58,509 nt of DNA from Kordiimonas gwangyangensis DSM 19435 = JCM 12864 (GTDB taxonomy: Bacteria; Pseudomonadota; Alphaproteobacteria; Sphingomonadales; Kordiimonadaceae), in the NCBI RefSeq assembly GCF_000375545.1, contig NZ_AQXF01000004.1:191967-250475 (forward strand), given 5' to 3'. A program made the position numbers and the translations under genes. Shown piece after piece: positions 24,630 to 33,573 of this stretch; position 1 is the first letter of the stretch, and the number at the start of each line of letters is the position of its first letter. The notes beneath the pieces were generated by a model. It saw only the letters and a program-made list of their open reading frames with translations, was not told where the DNA came from and did no database searches.

Positions 24630-25778
24630 TTAGTTAGCGGACCCAGTGGTTTTGTAAAGCGCTTTTATGGATGCGTCATGCTCGCCAAGGGTCGGGGGAG
24701 CGGCTACTTCAGTCGCCCGTTCGCCGTCATAGGAAATCGGGCTGCGGATGGTGCGGAAACGGCCTTTTTCAGCGTGTTCGGTCTCAAGCAACAGGCCCAT
24801 ATGTTTGAACTGCGGTGTCTCGGTCACCTGCTCGGATGTGTAGACAGGTGAATGCGGCACCTCACCCTCCGCCAGAATGGCGCACCATTCATCAAGCGAC
24901 TTCGAAAGGAAAATCGGCTTCAGGTAAGCGATGATATCCTCATAGTGCTTGATGCGGGCCATGCGTTCGCCAAAGCGCGGGTCTTTGAGCATGTCTGGTC
25001 GGCCTACGGCCTCAGCAAGGTTTTCCCAGAATTTGACAGGGGACGACATGTGAAGCGCCAGCCAGCGACCATCAGCGGTCTCGAACACATAGGACTGTGA
25101 CACGGTGGGGCGGCTATAAGCGTCCATCACCTGACCGGCGGAGAAGAAATGCGTGAAGTCGTCAAGATTGAAGTGGCACATTGCCTCGAGCATCGACACT
25201 TCCACAAGGCGGCCTTTGCCCGTGCTGTGCCGTTCAAAAAGTGCGCCCATGACGCCGTAAGCTGCATAAAACCCCGTGATGGCGTCTGCGATGGCCGGGC
25301 CTACAACACGCGGGTTCTCAGGGTTCACCAGTAGGCGCAGGAAGCCGGTTGCCGCTTGTGCGACCGTATCAAACGCCGGGCGGTCCTTATCAGGGCCGTC
25401 TGGACCGAAGCCGGAGATTGAACAGTAAACCAGTTTGGGGTTGATGGCCTGCAGCCGCTTGGCATCCACATGCAGGCGATCAGCCACGCCCGGCCTGAAG
25501 TTCTGAATGAAGACATCAGCTTCCGCAACCATCCGGTCGAGGACTTCAAGATCTTCCTCAACCTTTGTGTTGAGCGTGACGCTCTTCTTGTTCCGGTTAT
25601 AGGTTTGATAGTGCGGGCTATAAAGTTCACCCTTGTAGGCGCGGAAGGGGTCGCCGCCGTTCGGGTTCTCAATCTTGATCACTTCGGCACCGAGGTCCGC
25701 GAGAAACATGCCTGCAGCAGGACCCGTAATAAAGGTTCCCATGTCCAGAACCTTCACGCCATTCAAGACCTTAATCAT
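24630..25778 (-). CDS. Class-III (CaiB/BaiF) CoA-transferase
   Basis: 382 residues, typical length. Starts VLNGVKVLDMGTFITGPAAG and has the family-III landmarks ADLGAEVIKIENPNGGDPFR, YCSISGFGPDGPDKDRPAFD with the catalytic Asp at about residue 137, and ATGFLRLLVNPENPRVVGPA. It moves CoA from a donor such as succinyl-CoA to an organic acid. The neighbouring citryl-CoA-lyase-like gene, divergent on the other side of a shared promoter region, suggests the acid is a hydroxylated di- or tricarboxylate, later cleaved. Co-directional with, and probably autoregulated through, the IclR gene. Confidence 0.92.
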   Translation of the reverse strand: MIKVLNGVKVLDMGTFITGPAAGMFLADLGAEVIKIENPNGGDPFRAYKGELYSPHYQTYNRNKKSVTLNTKVEEDLEVLDRMVAEADVFIQNFRPGVADRLHVDAKRLQAINPKLVYCSISGFGPDGPDKDRPAFDTVAQAATGFLRLLVNPENPRVVGPAIADAITGFYAAYGVMGALFERHSTGKGRLVEVSMLEAMCHFNLDDFTHFFSAGQVMDAYSRPTVSQSYVFETADGRWLALHMSSPVKFWENLAEAVGRPDMLKDPRFGERMARIKHYEDIIAYLKPIFLSKSLDEWCAILAEGEVPHSPVYTSEQVTETPQFKHMGLLLETEHAEKGRFRTIRSPISYDGERATEVAAPPTLGEHDASIKALYKTTGSAN

Positions 25779-25851
25779 ATGAGATCACCCTTCTTGCCGG
25801 TCGTTAGTCTGCGCGTTGCAAGCACGCCTTCTTGTTGCTTCCTATACGATA

Positions 25852-25864
25852 TTCGATAATCGAA
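25852..25864. promoter_or_regulatory. Perfect 13-bp palindrome, likely IclR operator
   Basis: TTCGATAATCGAA, symmetrical about its central A, lies between the divergent CoA-transferase and lyase genes. A related half-site (TATATCGAAAA) follows at 25876. A -35-like TTGACA at 25890-25895 lies 26 bases downstream in the lyase direction. Confidence 0.65.
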
Positions 25865-25954
25865 AACAAGTACGTATATCGAAAAAACTTTGACACAAGA
25901 TCAGCCGTCTTATAGCTTTTGTCTCAATTCATTCTCAAAAATTGAGGTACAGCA

Positions 25955-26740
25955 ATGCGTATAGGAAAGACTGACGCGCCCTTCAGCGCTATTTCGACAT
26001 CCACCCATGAGACCATCACTGTGCGGGGAAAGGACCTGTGCGGCGATATCATGGGTAAGGTCGATTTCACCTCCTATTTCTGGTTCCTCGTGACGGGCCA
26101 GGAGCCCTCTGAAACCCAGGTATATTTCGCCAATGCGGTGCTGGCTGCTATCGCGGAACATGGGCTTGTGCCGAGCGTAGTGGCTGCAAGAATGACTTAC
26201 GCTGCAGCGCCCGAGGCGTTTCAGGGCGCGGTGGCGGCAGGCCTTCTTGGCTGTGGCACGGTGGTGCTGGGAAGCGCGGAAGTCTGCGGCCGTTTCATTG
26301 CGGATCTGTGTGCTAAGGCGCGGGAATCAGGCGACATTGAAGGGGAGGCCCTCAAGGGTGTGCAGTCCCTTCGGGTTGAAAAAAAGCCAATACCGGGCTT
26401 TGGTCACCCGCTTCATAGCGAAGGGGACCCTCGTGCCAACCTCCTGTTTTCCATGGCGGAAGAAAAGGGCGTTGTGGGGGAGCATATCACCATGCTGCGT
26501 GCGGTGAAGGCTGCGATCCCCAAGGTGCTGGGCCGCGAGTTGCCCGTCAATGTGAACGGCGCCATTCCGACCGTGATGCTTGATGTTGGTTTCCCGCTCG
26601 CAGCGCTCAAGGGCATTTCGCTTCTCGCGCGCACCGCCAGCCTTATCGGCCACCTGCAGGAAGAAAGCGAGCGCGGCATCGGTTTCATCATGTCTGGCGC
26701 GGCTGCTGAGGCGATTGATTACGACGGGCCAGGTGCATGA
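25955..26740 (+). CDS. Citryl-CoA lyase-like protein (citrate-synthase family)
   Basis: 261-residue member of the citrate-synthase superfamily, far shorter than the roughly 430 residues of citrate synthase and close to the citryl-CoA lyase (Ccl) form. Visible family features: GKDLCGDIMGKVDFTSYFWF, GTVVLGSAEVCGRF, PIPGFGHPLHSEGDPRA with active-site His, VNVNGAIPTVMLDVGFPL, and LIGHLQEESERGIGF. It likely cleaves a citryl-CoA-type thioester to acetyl-CoA and a keto acid, or runs the reverse condensation. The paired CoA-transferase would make its substrate. The substrate could also be an alkylated citrate or aryl analogue. Confidence 0.8.
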   Translation: MRIGKTDAPFSAISTSTHETITVRGKDLCGDIMGKVDFTSYFWFLVTGQEPSETQVYFANAVLAAIAEHGLVPSVVAARMTYAAAPEAFQGAVAAGLLGCGTVVLGSAEVCGRFIADLCAKARESGDIEGEALKGVQSLRVEKKPIPGFGHPLHSEGDPRANLLFSMAEEKGVVGEHITMLRAVKAAIPKVLGRELPVNVNGAIPTVMLDVGFPLAALKGISLLARTASLIGHLQEESERGIGFIMSGAAAEAIDYDGPGA

Positions 26741-26750
26741 AGTCACAAAA

Positions 26751-26782
26751 TTCGATTAACGAACTTGACTTCGATAATCGAA
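26751..26782. promoter_or_regulatory. Tandem IclR-type operators before the TonB receptor
   Basis: TTCGATTAACGAA (26751-26763) and the perfect palindrome TTCGATAATCGAA (26770-26782) sit 19 bases apart centre to centre. The second is identical to the one at 25852. Their place before the receptor gene ties that gene to the same regulator. Confidence 0.65.
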
Positions 26783-26865
26783 TAAATTACACAGCGGATC
26801 AGGGAAGTGAAAATTCGCACAACTGTGTTCTGAGTTCTTGAGGTGTGCACCTTTGGGAGAAGGTC

Positions 26866-29064
26866 ATGAATACGAGGGAAGTGAAGCGCTCGCTTTTGGG
26901 CGGAACGTCTATAATTGCTGCAATGATGATGTCGCCCGCTGTGGTCGCGCAGGACCAAGGCAGCGACGAGAGCGGTTTTGCGCTTGAGGAGATTGTCGTC
27001 ACCTCACGCCGCAAGGCTGAAAGTCTGCAGGAAGCACCGGCCGCCATCACGGCCTTTACATCCCAGAAAATTCAGGATGCAGGTATTGAGCGCCCGGCCG
27101 ACTTTGTCGCGCTGACGACAAACCTGACCCTCATTGAGACCCAGAACGCGGGCAATGCCTTTGTCGTTCTGCGCGGCATCACTCAAAACCGCAATTCTGA
27201 ACCCTCAGTCGCGGTGGTGATTGATGGTGTACAGCAGGTGAACCCCGCTCAGTTCAACCAGGAACTGTTTGACATCCAGCAGATCGAAGTGCTCAAGGGA
27301 CCACAGGGTGCCATCTATGGCCGCAACGCCATTGGTGGTGCCATTGTCATCACCACAAAAAAACCGGGTGAAGAGACCGAGGGCAGCATCTCCGCCGGCA
27401 TCGACAACGGACCGGGCTACAAAATCCGTGGTAGTGTCGGTGGCCCGATTGGCGATAGTGGCAAACTTAAATACCGCCTGTCTGGCGCTTTCATTGATAC
27501 CGACGGCTACATCAACAACGAATTCCTCGGTGAGGAAGCGGACCCCTATCAGGACCTGTCGCTGCGCGGTAGGCTGATCTGGGACGCCAGCGACCGGCTG
27601 AGCGTTGACCTGCGCGCCTCGATGTCACGTCTCAAGACGCAGGCATTCTACTATAACATCGTCACCGACGTGAACGACACCAGCCTGCCAGTGCGGGTGA
27701 ACAACGCGGGCCAAAACGACCGCGACATGAACTCGGTCTCGATGCAGATAAACTATGACGTTGGCGGTGGTACCATCACGTCGACGACATCGTTTGACAC
27801 GCTTGAGGAAATCCTCACCGGCGACGCCTTTGACTTCCTCCCCATCGAGGAGTCGCTCTTTTACCAGATTCTCGGTGTTGACCTGAACCAGAGCCAGTTC
27901 CTTGATGTGGAAAGCTGGAGTCAGGATTTGCGCTTCGCCTCGGATAGCGACGGTCCGCTGCGCTGGATGGTCGGCGGCTATATGATTGGCACCAAACGCT
28001 ACATCTCAACCGGTAACCTTGTTGATCTCGGGCAGGGTGTCACACCGGTTTACCGTGAACCCAGCACCAACCCGAATAACCCCCAGGCCACCTTCCTCGC
28101 GGACGAGCAGGACAATTTTGCGTGGGCGGTTTATGCCGATGCGACCTATGACCTGACCGACAAGCTGGAGCTCAACGCCTCGATCCGGTACGACGAGGAC
28201 GAACGTGAGCAAACCACGCTGACGCCGACAGAATATCTCCCCAACGTGGAAGGTATTCCGGGGGCGGTGAGCGGGGAGGTGCGCACGGTTACCTTCAGCG
28301 AGTGGCAGCCAAAGTTTACTCTGCGTTATCTCGTGAACGATGACCTTACCTTCTATGGTGGCTACAGCACCGGTTTCCGCAGTGGCGGATTCAACCAGTC
28401 TGGTGTTGGCGCCATCGCTGTGGCGAATGGCATTGTTGGCGTGAATGACATTTTTGAAGCCGAAGTGGCGACAACGTTCGAGCTTGGTTTTAAAAGTGAA
28501 CTGCTGGATAGCAGGCTGACGCTGAACGGTAACGTCTTCACCACCAAGTCGGAAAACAGCTATTTCTTCGTCTTCCTTGCCGCCAACTCGACCCAGAACC
28601 TGGGCACAGTGCCGGAAGGCCGCCTGAAAGGGCTCGAACTTGACGCAAGCTACCGCGCCGCACCCGGCCTCGATTTCAATCTGGGCTTTGGCTACACCGA
28701 CAGCGAGATCAAGGAATTCCAGGATAGTTCAGTGATCGGCAACAAGCTGCCCGGTGTGTCCGAGATGACGCTGAATATGGGTGTGCAGTACAGCACGGAG
28801 ATTGCCGACGGTGTCACTCTTGTCACCCGCGCGGATTACCAGCGTATCGGCAAAACGTGGTGGGACCTGCCGAACTCCACCGTTCGTAACCCGGTTGACC
28901 TCTTTGACGCGCGTATCAGTGTCGAATGGGGTGACGGCTGGGCAGTGACCGCATGGTCACGCAACCTTTTCAACGAAAAATACAATGCGGAATTCTCGCC
29001 GGGCGGCTTTGTTTTCAAGGCCAAGCCGCGCCGCTACGGGCTTGATATTTCCAAACGATTCTGA
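26866..29064 (+). CDS. TonB-dependent outer-membrane receptor
   Basis: 732 residues from the ATG at 26866 (GGGAGAAGG ahead); signal peptide about 27 residues. TonB box region [18 protein letters not shown] precedes a plug domain ([40 protein letters not shown]) and a 22-strand barrel ending [13 protein letters not shown], with the terminal Phe used for outer-membrane insertion. No STN signalling domain. It probably imports the substrate of the IclR-controlled pathway, since both the operators and the gene order join it to the CoA-transferase and lyase genes. Confidence 0.93.
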   Translation: MNTREVKRSLLGGTSIIAAMMMSPAVVAQDQGSDESGFALEEIVVTSRRKAESLQEAPAAITAFTSQKIQDAGIERPADFVALTTNLTLIETQNAGNAFVVLRGITQNRNSEPSVAVVIDGVQQVNPAQFNQELFDIQQIEVLKGPQGAIYGRNAIGGAIVITTKKPGEETEGSISAGIDNGPGYKIRGSVGGPIGDSGKLKYRLSGAFIDTDGYINNEFLGEEADPYQDLSLRGRLIWDASDRLSVDLRASMSRLKTQAFYYNIVTDVNDTSLPVRVNNAGQNDRDMNSVSMQINYDVGGGTITSTTSFDTLEEILTGDAFDFLPIEESLFYQILGVDLNQSQFLDVESWSQDLRFASDSDGPLRWMVGGYMIGTKRYISTGNLVDLGQGVTPVYREPSTNPNNPQATFLADEQDNFAWAVYADATYDLTDKLELNASIRYDEDEREQTTLTPTEYLPNVEGIPGAVSGEVRTVTFSEWQPKFTLRYLVNDDLTFYGGYSTGFRSGGFNQSGVGAIAVANGIVGVNDIFEAEVATTFELGFKSELLDSRLTLNGNVFTTKSENSYFFVFLAANSTQNLGTVPEGRLKGLELDASYRAAPGLDFNLGFGYTDSEIKEFQDSSVIGNKLPGVSEMTLNMGVQYSTEIADGVTLVTRADYQRIGKTWWDLPNSTVRNPVDLFDARISVEWGDGWAVTAWSRNLFNEKYNAEFSPGGFVFKAKPRRYGLDISKRF

Positions 29065-29081
29065 TCGAGCAGGAGCCAAGG

Positions 29082-29684
29082 ATGACAAAGATACTGGTGC
29101 TATATTATTCCGGCTATGGGCATACGGAAGTGATGGCAAAAGCGGTGGCCGAAGGGGCCGGTGCGGTTGACGGAGTGAGTGTCACCATCAAAACCGTGCC
29201 TGAACTTGTGCCGGAAGAGGTGCTGAAGGCTAGCGGCATGAAAACCGAACCGTCGCACCCGATCGCGGACCCCAATGAGCTGAGTGACTATGACGGCATC
29301 ATCTTTGGCACTCCAACGCGTTTTGGCAATATGGCGGCACAGATGCGCAACTTCCTTGACCAGACGGGCGGCCTCTGGATGAAGGGGGCGCTTGTGGGCA
29401 AGGTGGGCAGCGTGTTCACGTCCACGGCAAGCCAGCACGGCGGGCAGGAGACCACCATCACTTCTTTCCAGACGACGCTCTTTCACCATGGTATGGTGGT
29501 CGCAGGTCTACCCTATTCGTTCGAAGGCAATGCCATCATGACAGAGATATCTGGCGGCACCCCTTATGGTGCGTCGACAATCGCCGGCGCGGACGGGTCG
29601 CGCATGCCGAGCGAGAACGAACTGGCTGGTGCCCGGTACCAGGGCAAATATGTCGCAGAAATCGCTGCCAAGCTGGCAGCCTGA
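29082..29684 (+). CDS. wrbA: NAD(P)H:quinone oxidoreductase, WrbA type
   Basis: 200-residue flavodoxin-fold enzyme that reduces quinones by two electrons with FMN. WrbA features are clear: [16 protein letters not shown] (FMN phosphate loop), [35 protein letters not shown] and [13 protein letters not shown], with the usual length. It begins 17 bases after the TonB receptor and has AGGAG ahead. In this cluster it may protect against, or process, quinone-like intermediates of the imported compound. Confidence 0.93.
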   Translation: MTKILVLYYSGYGHTEVMAKAVAEGAGAVDGVSVTIKTVPELVPEEVLKASGMKTEPSHPIADPNELSDYDGIIFGTPTRFGNMAAQMRNFLDQTGGLWMKGALVGKVGSVFTSTASQHGGQETTITSFQTTLFHHGMVVAGLPYSFEGNAIMTEISGGTPYGASTIAGADGSRMPSENELAGARYQGKYVAEIAAKLAA

Positions 29685-29702
29685 CGAGAGGGGAGAGGAC
29701 TG

Positions 29703-30239
29703 ATGAACGCCAACAAAAAGATGCCCACCCGGCTGCATCACACCGCCTATGTGACAAAGGACCTTGAGGCCACGCGCCAGTTCTATGAAGACGTGATTGG
29801 CATTCCGCTCGTCGCGACATGGTGTGAAAAAGAGGAACTGTTCGGTTCCGAGCGTATTTTTGCGCACTGCTTCTTTGAAATGGCGGACGGCAGCGCGCTG
29901 GCGTTTTTCCAGTTCGCGAACGAAGAAGACCATGCGCTCTTTGGCCCCGAGCAACCGGAATCCCCCTTCATTCATATCGCACTGAATGTAGACGAAGAAA
30001 CCCAAGCGGGCATTATCGAGCGTATTGCCAAGGCTGGCATTGAGGAGCCTGACACCTACATACTGGACCACGGCTACTGCAAATCTGTCTATGTGCGGGA
30101 CCCGAACAGGATGCTGCTTGAGTTCACGACCGATGCCCCCGAAGCGGACGGCCTGAAGGCGGAACGCCGCGCCAAGGCGCGGGAAGACCTCAAGCGCTGG
30201 CTTGGGGGTGATCATACCTCCAATAATGAGGTCCGCTAA
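29703..30239 (+). CDS. VOC-family (glyoxalase/dioxygenase-fold) protein
   Basis: 178 residues with paired beta-alpha-beta-beta-beta modules. Likely metal ligands: His in RLHHTAYVTKDLEATRQFYE, His in PFIHIALNV, and Glu in MLLEFTTDAP. Members include glyoxalase I, extradiol dioxygenases and epimerases; the sequence does not settle which. It lies 18 bases after wrbA, with GAGGGGAGAGG ahead of the ATG, and three bases before the hydrolase gene, in one operon. A C-terminal charged tail of about 35 residues extends past the fold. Confidence 0.85.
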   Translation: MNANKKMPTRLHHTAYVTKDLEATRQFYEDVIGIPLVATWCEKEELFGSERIFAHCFFEMADGSALAFFQFANEEDHALFGPEQPESPFIHIALNVDEETQAGIIERIAKAGIEEPDTYILDHGYCKSVYVRDPNRMLLEFTTDAPEADGLKAERRAKAREDLKRWLGGDHTSNNEVR

Positions 30240-30242
30240 CTG

Positions 30243-31034
30243 GTGCAGGCGGAAGGGCGCGACATCGATGTAGCTGGCGGCACGTTGTCTCTTCGCACTC
30301 TCGGTGAAGGGCCGGCGGTCGTGTTTCTGCATGGTTGGGCGCTCGATCAGCGTATGTGGCGACCGCAATATGCGCTTGCCAAGGCTGGATACCAACTAAT
30401 CACATTCGACCGGCGCGGTTTTGGTGCCTCCTCCGCCCCTCCGGATCTTGGGCGGGAGCTGGACGATATTTCCCGTGTGCTGGATGCGATGGGGCTCGAC
30501 CGTGTCGCGCTTGTTGGTATGTCTCAGGGCGGCAGGGTGGCTCTCCGCTACGCGCTGGCTAACCCTGGACGTCTGACCCATCTGGTGCTGCAAGGTGCGC
30601 CGATTGACGGCTTCCCCACCCTGCCACCAGCGACCGAGGCAGTTCCTGTCGCAATGTTCCGCGAGCTTCTAAAGGATGGTCATGTGTCAGCCTTTCAGGA
30701 TGCGTGGTTGAACCATGACCTGCTGAGATACGACCGCTCCGTCGCGCCGGATGTCATAGCGCAACTCGTGACCGGTTACGCCGGGCGCGATCTGCTCGAA
30801 GGGGTGCCCGATAGCTACGCACTGAATGTATTTGAGGGGCTTTCTGCCCTTCATATGCCCTCCCTCTATGTGACTGGCGAACATGACACAAGCTGGCTGA
30901 AAACAGTGGCGACGAGCTTTGCTTCCTCGGTGCCGAACGGTCATGCATGCTTCATTCCCGGTGCGGGGCACATGTGCAATGTCTCGGTGCCGGAGCGCTA
31001 TAACAGCGTGCTCCTTGATTTTCTGCGCTCATGA
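30243..31034 (+). CDS. Alpha/beta-fold hydrolase
   Basis: 263 residues from a GTG start (30243) just three bases after the VOC stop. The nucleophile elbow is VALVGMSQGGRVAL (Ser in GMSQGG). The oxyanion region is VVFLHGWALDQRMW, and the catalytic Asp and His lie in YVTGEHDTSWLK and PGAGHMCNVS. The form is that of 3-oxoadipate enol-lactonase-like or carboxylesterase-like enzymes. In the operon it could open a lactone or ester of the pathway substrate. Confidence 0.88.
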   Translation: MQAEGRDIDVAGGTLSLRTLGEGPAVVFLHGWALDQRMWRPQYALAKAGYQLITFDRRGFGASSAPPDLGRELDDISRVLDAMGLDRVALVGMSQGGRVALRYALANPGRLTHLVLQGAPIDGFPTLPPATEAVPVAMFRELLKDGHVSAFQDAWLNHDLLRYDRSVAPDVIAQLVTGYAGRDLLEGVPDSYALNVFEGLSALHMPSLYVTGEHDTSWLKTVATSFASSVPNGHACFIPGAGHMCNVSVPERYNSVLLDFLRS

Positions 31035-31043
31035 GCCGCGCCG

Positions 31044-31661
31044 ATGCAGCCTTTTCACGCCGTCCGTTCAGTGCCAACGCCTTTCCGCCGGGCCAATGTC
31101 GATACAGACATGATCATCCCCGCGCGCTTTATGAAAAGCATCACGAAGGAAGGCCTGGGCTCAAATGTATTTCGGGATATCCGCGAGGGTGCCGACGGGG
31201 CTATTAAAGAAGCCAGGGTTTTTGATGATCCCCGTTTTTCGGGCAGTCAGATTTTGCTGGCCGGGATGAATTTTGGCTGTGGCTCGAGCCGAGAGCACGC
31301 GGTGTGGGCGATCGCCGGTTACGGCTTCCGCTGCATAATTGCCGAAAGTTTCGCAGAAATTTTTCAAGGCAACTGCCACAAGAACGGCATCCTGACTATC
31401 TCACTTCCAGCTTCCGAAATAGACACGCTTGAGACCGCCGCACGAGAAAAGCACGAAATCAACGTAGATCTGGAACGCAGGTATATCGAGCGGCCGGACC
31501 GTAGCAGACTGGCATTTGAGGTGAGGGATGATGTCAGGGAAAACCTGCTTTTCGGCCGGGACGAAATCGCACAAACCCTGACATCTGCTCTCAGTATTTC
31601 TCGTCATGAAGAAAGGGCGAAATCTCGCACGCCCTGGCTCTTCTCTGGTCAAATCCACTGA
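31044..31661 (+). CDS. leuD: LeuD-like small (swivel) subunit without a large subunit
   Basis: 205 residues, normal for isopropylmalate dehydratase small subunits. Hallmarks are DTDMIIPARFMKSITKEG, ILLAGMNFGCGSSREHAVWA and CHKNGILTISLP. The aconitase-family swivel domain closes over the 4Fe-4S domain of a separate LeuC partner. No LeuC lies in the window, and leuB and leuA are also absent, so a housekeeping leucine role is doubtful. As the last gene of an operon holding a CoA-transferase, lyase and lactonase-like enzyme, it may serve hydration of a pathway acid with a LeuC encoded elsewhere. The start is nine bases after the hydrolase stop. Confidence 0.85.
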   Translation: MQPFHAVRSVPTPFRRANVDTDMIIPARFMKSITKEGLGSNVFRDIREGADGAIKEARVFDDPRFSGSQILLAGMNFGCGSSREHAVWAIAGYGFRCIIAESFAEIFQGNCHKNGILTISLPASEIDTLETAAREKHEINVDLERRYIERPDRSRLAFEVRDDVRENLLFGRDEIAQTLTSALSISRHEERAKSRTPWLFSGQIH

Positions 31662-31668
31662 CCGAGGG

Positions 31669-33573
31669 TCAGTAATAGTTGAAGCCGATCAGGTTCCAAT
31701 AGGCATAGAACCACACCATGAACAGCCCGGCGGCGGTGACCACGCTGTAGCGGATACGCGCCGCCACGCCTGTGAACGCGCCCAGCCGCCATACCCGGTA
31801 CGCCACATAGGCGTGATAGAGCGCGGCGAGCGTCGCGAGAAGTGGGAACACCAGCGCGATCTTGAGCGTGTTGGGCAGCGCATAGGTCAGTGCCTGTTCG
31901 CCAACACTCACCCCCATATAGCCGAAGATGACGAACAGCAGGTTGATGAGCGCAAGCAGGACCGACGCCCGCATGGCTGTTTTCTCAAGGCCCCTTTCCG
32001 TGCGGTACTCACGGAAACGGAACGCCAGTTTCAGCATCACACCGACAAATAGCAATAGCGCAAGGCCAACATAGGTCTGGATAAAGCTCCAGGTCTCGTA
32101 GATAGGCGCCTTGTAGAACTGCATCACGCCGGTGCCGTCGATCACGTAACCTGTGATATTGCCATCCGCGTCTTCCTGAAAGGCGACGCGGCCATAATCG
32201 TCCACCTCGCGGAACAGGTTTTTTTCCACCTCCACATAACGCTTGCCTGCGATCAACAGCGTACCGTCCGGCATCGGCGCTACGGGGCTGCCGCCCAGCG
32301 GGCGTGTCAGGCTTTCCGCGAGCGTGAAATTGCCGCGCCAGCTGTGGTAGATGCCTGCGTATTTTGCGGCACGGTCAGCAAAGTCGGCGGGCGGTGTGAG
32401 ACGCGGGATATCACGCGGGAAAAATTCGTCATAGAAGGCTTTGACAAAGGCCTTGTGTACCGCACTCGCGCCGGGGCCCGAGAAGGAGGAGAACAGCATC
32501 ATCTCTTCCTTCAGCGATAGCCCGAAGTGCGAGAGGAAAATGGTCGTGCCGCCATCGTGGCCGAAGTTTTCCAGATCATCAGGGCCGTAGCGGCGCTTGA
32601 GGAAACCAAGCCCGGTGCCGCGAACCCGAGGGTCGTGCGAAAAGCCTTCATCAAGGATCTGCTGCATGGTCTCAGGTTTCAGGATGCGTTTGCCGTCTAA
32701 GCTGCCACCATTCAATAGCGCACGGGCAAAGAGCGACATGTCATAGGCTGTCGCAGCCAGCGAGCCGGCAGGGCCGAAGTTGGAGATGATTTCGTAATTC
32801 TGTTCATGGTAGGCGCCAGCGGCATAGCCGTAGGCCTTGGCCATGTGTGGTTGGTATTGTTCCGGCAGCGGTTCGCGGAAGGTGGCGTTTTTCATGCCGA
32901 GCACATCAAAGATATGCGTCTCGATATAGTCGTTATAGTCCATGCCGGAGACATTCTGCACAATCAGGCCAGCAAGCGCGGAACCCCAGTTCGAGTAGCC
33001 GGTGTGCACGCCGGGCGGGTTGATGCGCGCGGGCTGGTATTTCTCAAGCGCTTCGGCAAGCGGTATGATGCGGCTGGCGTCATTCATGATCAGATAGCCA
33101 AGGCCGCCAGCCTCAAAACCCGCGGTGTGCGTCATGATATGCCGCAGCGTCACAGGCTGGCCCGGCCATGTCTCCTTGACCTTGAAGGACGTGAGATAGC
33201 TGTTCACATCCGCATCAAGGTCAAGCTTGCCTTGTTCGACAAGCTGCATCACCGCGACCCATGTGAACAGTTTGGAGATGGAACCCGGCCGCACAAGGCT
33301 GGTCTCCGCGTCCATCGGAATACGTTTATCCACATCCTGATAGCCGTACCCTTTGGCAAAGATCATCTCGCCATCTTTCATCAGTGCCACAACGCCCGAC
33401 GGGCTGTGGTTGGCGGCCATGGTGGGTTTGACCACCCCGTCAACAAATGCCTCAACGGTGGCGGCATTGTTCACGTCCGGCGTTTGCGCGGCGACGGAGA
33501 GAGAGGTACCGAGACAGAAAAGTGAAAAGGCCGCGATCCGGCGCAGCCTGCGAAGGGTGTTAAATCTAGTCAT
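31669..33573 (-). CDS. Membrane-anchored serine hydrolase (class-C beta-lactamase family)
   Basis: 634 residues: signal peptide, then a penicillin-binding-protein/beta-lactamase-C domain with SxxK at about residues 98-101 (RPGSISKLFTWVAVMQL), YxN in HTGYSNWGSALAG, and a His in ENFGHDGGTTIFLSH. About 130 residues of linker follow, then several C-terminal membrane segments (TYVGLALLLFVGVMLKLAF onward). The paralogue at 42922-44904 has the same layout. Substrate could be a D-amino-acid peptide or ester; membrane tethering puts it in the periplasm. It overlaps the alpha/beta hydrolase gene by eight bases and is downstream of the STN-type TonB receptor. Confidence 0.87.
   Translation of the reverse strand: MTRFNTLRRLRRIAAFSLFCLGTSLSVAAQTPDVNNAATVEAFVDGVVKPTMAANHSPSGVVALMKDGEMIFAKGYGYQDVDKRIPMDAETSLVRPGSISKLFTWVAVMQLVEQGKLDLDADVNSYLTSFKVKETWPGQPVTLRHIMTHTAGFEAGGLGYLIMNDASRIIPLAEALEKYQPARINPPGVHTGYSNWGSALAGLIVQNVSGMDYNDYIETHIFDVLGMKNATFREPLPEQYQPHMAKAYGYAAGAYHEQNYEIISNFGPAGSLAATAYDMSLFARALLNGGSLDGKRILKPETMQQILDEGFSHDPRVRGTGLGFLKRRYGPDDLENFGHDGGTTIFLSHFGLSLKEEMMLFSSFSGPGASAVHKAFVKAFYDEFFPRDIPRLTPPADFADRAAKYAGIYHSWRGNFTLAESLTRPLGGSPVAPMPDGTLLIAGKRYVEVEKNLFREVDDYGRVAFQEDADGNITGYVIDGTGVMQFYKAPIYETWSFIQTYVGLALLLFVGVMLKLAFRFREYRTERGLEKTAMRASVLLALINLLFVIFGYMGVSVGEQALTYALPNTLKIALVFPLLATLAALYHAYVAYRVWRLGAFTGVAARIRYSVVTAAGLFMVWFYAYWNLIGFNYY

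Noticed and set aside
31044-31661. Housekeeping leucine biosynthesis
   Set aside because: No leuC, leuB or leuA nearby, and the gene is last in a catabolic operon.
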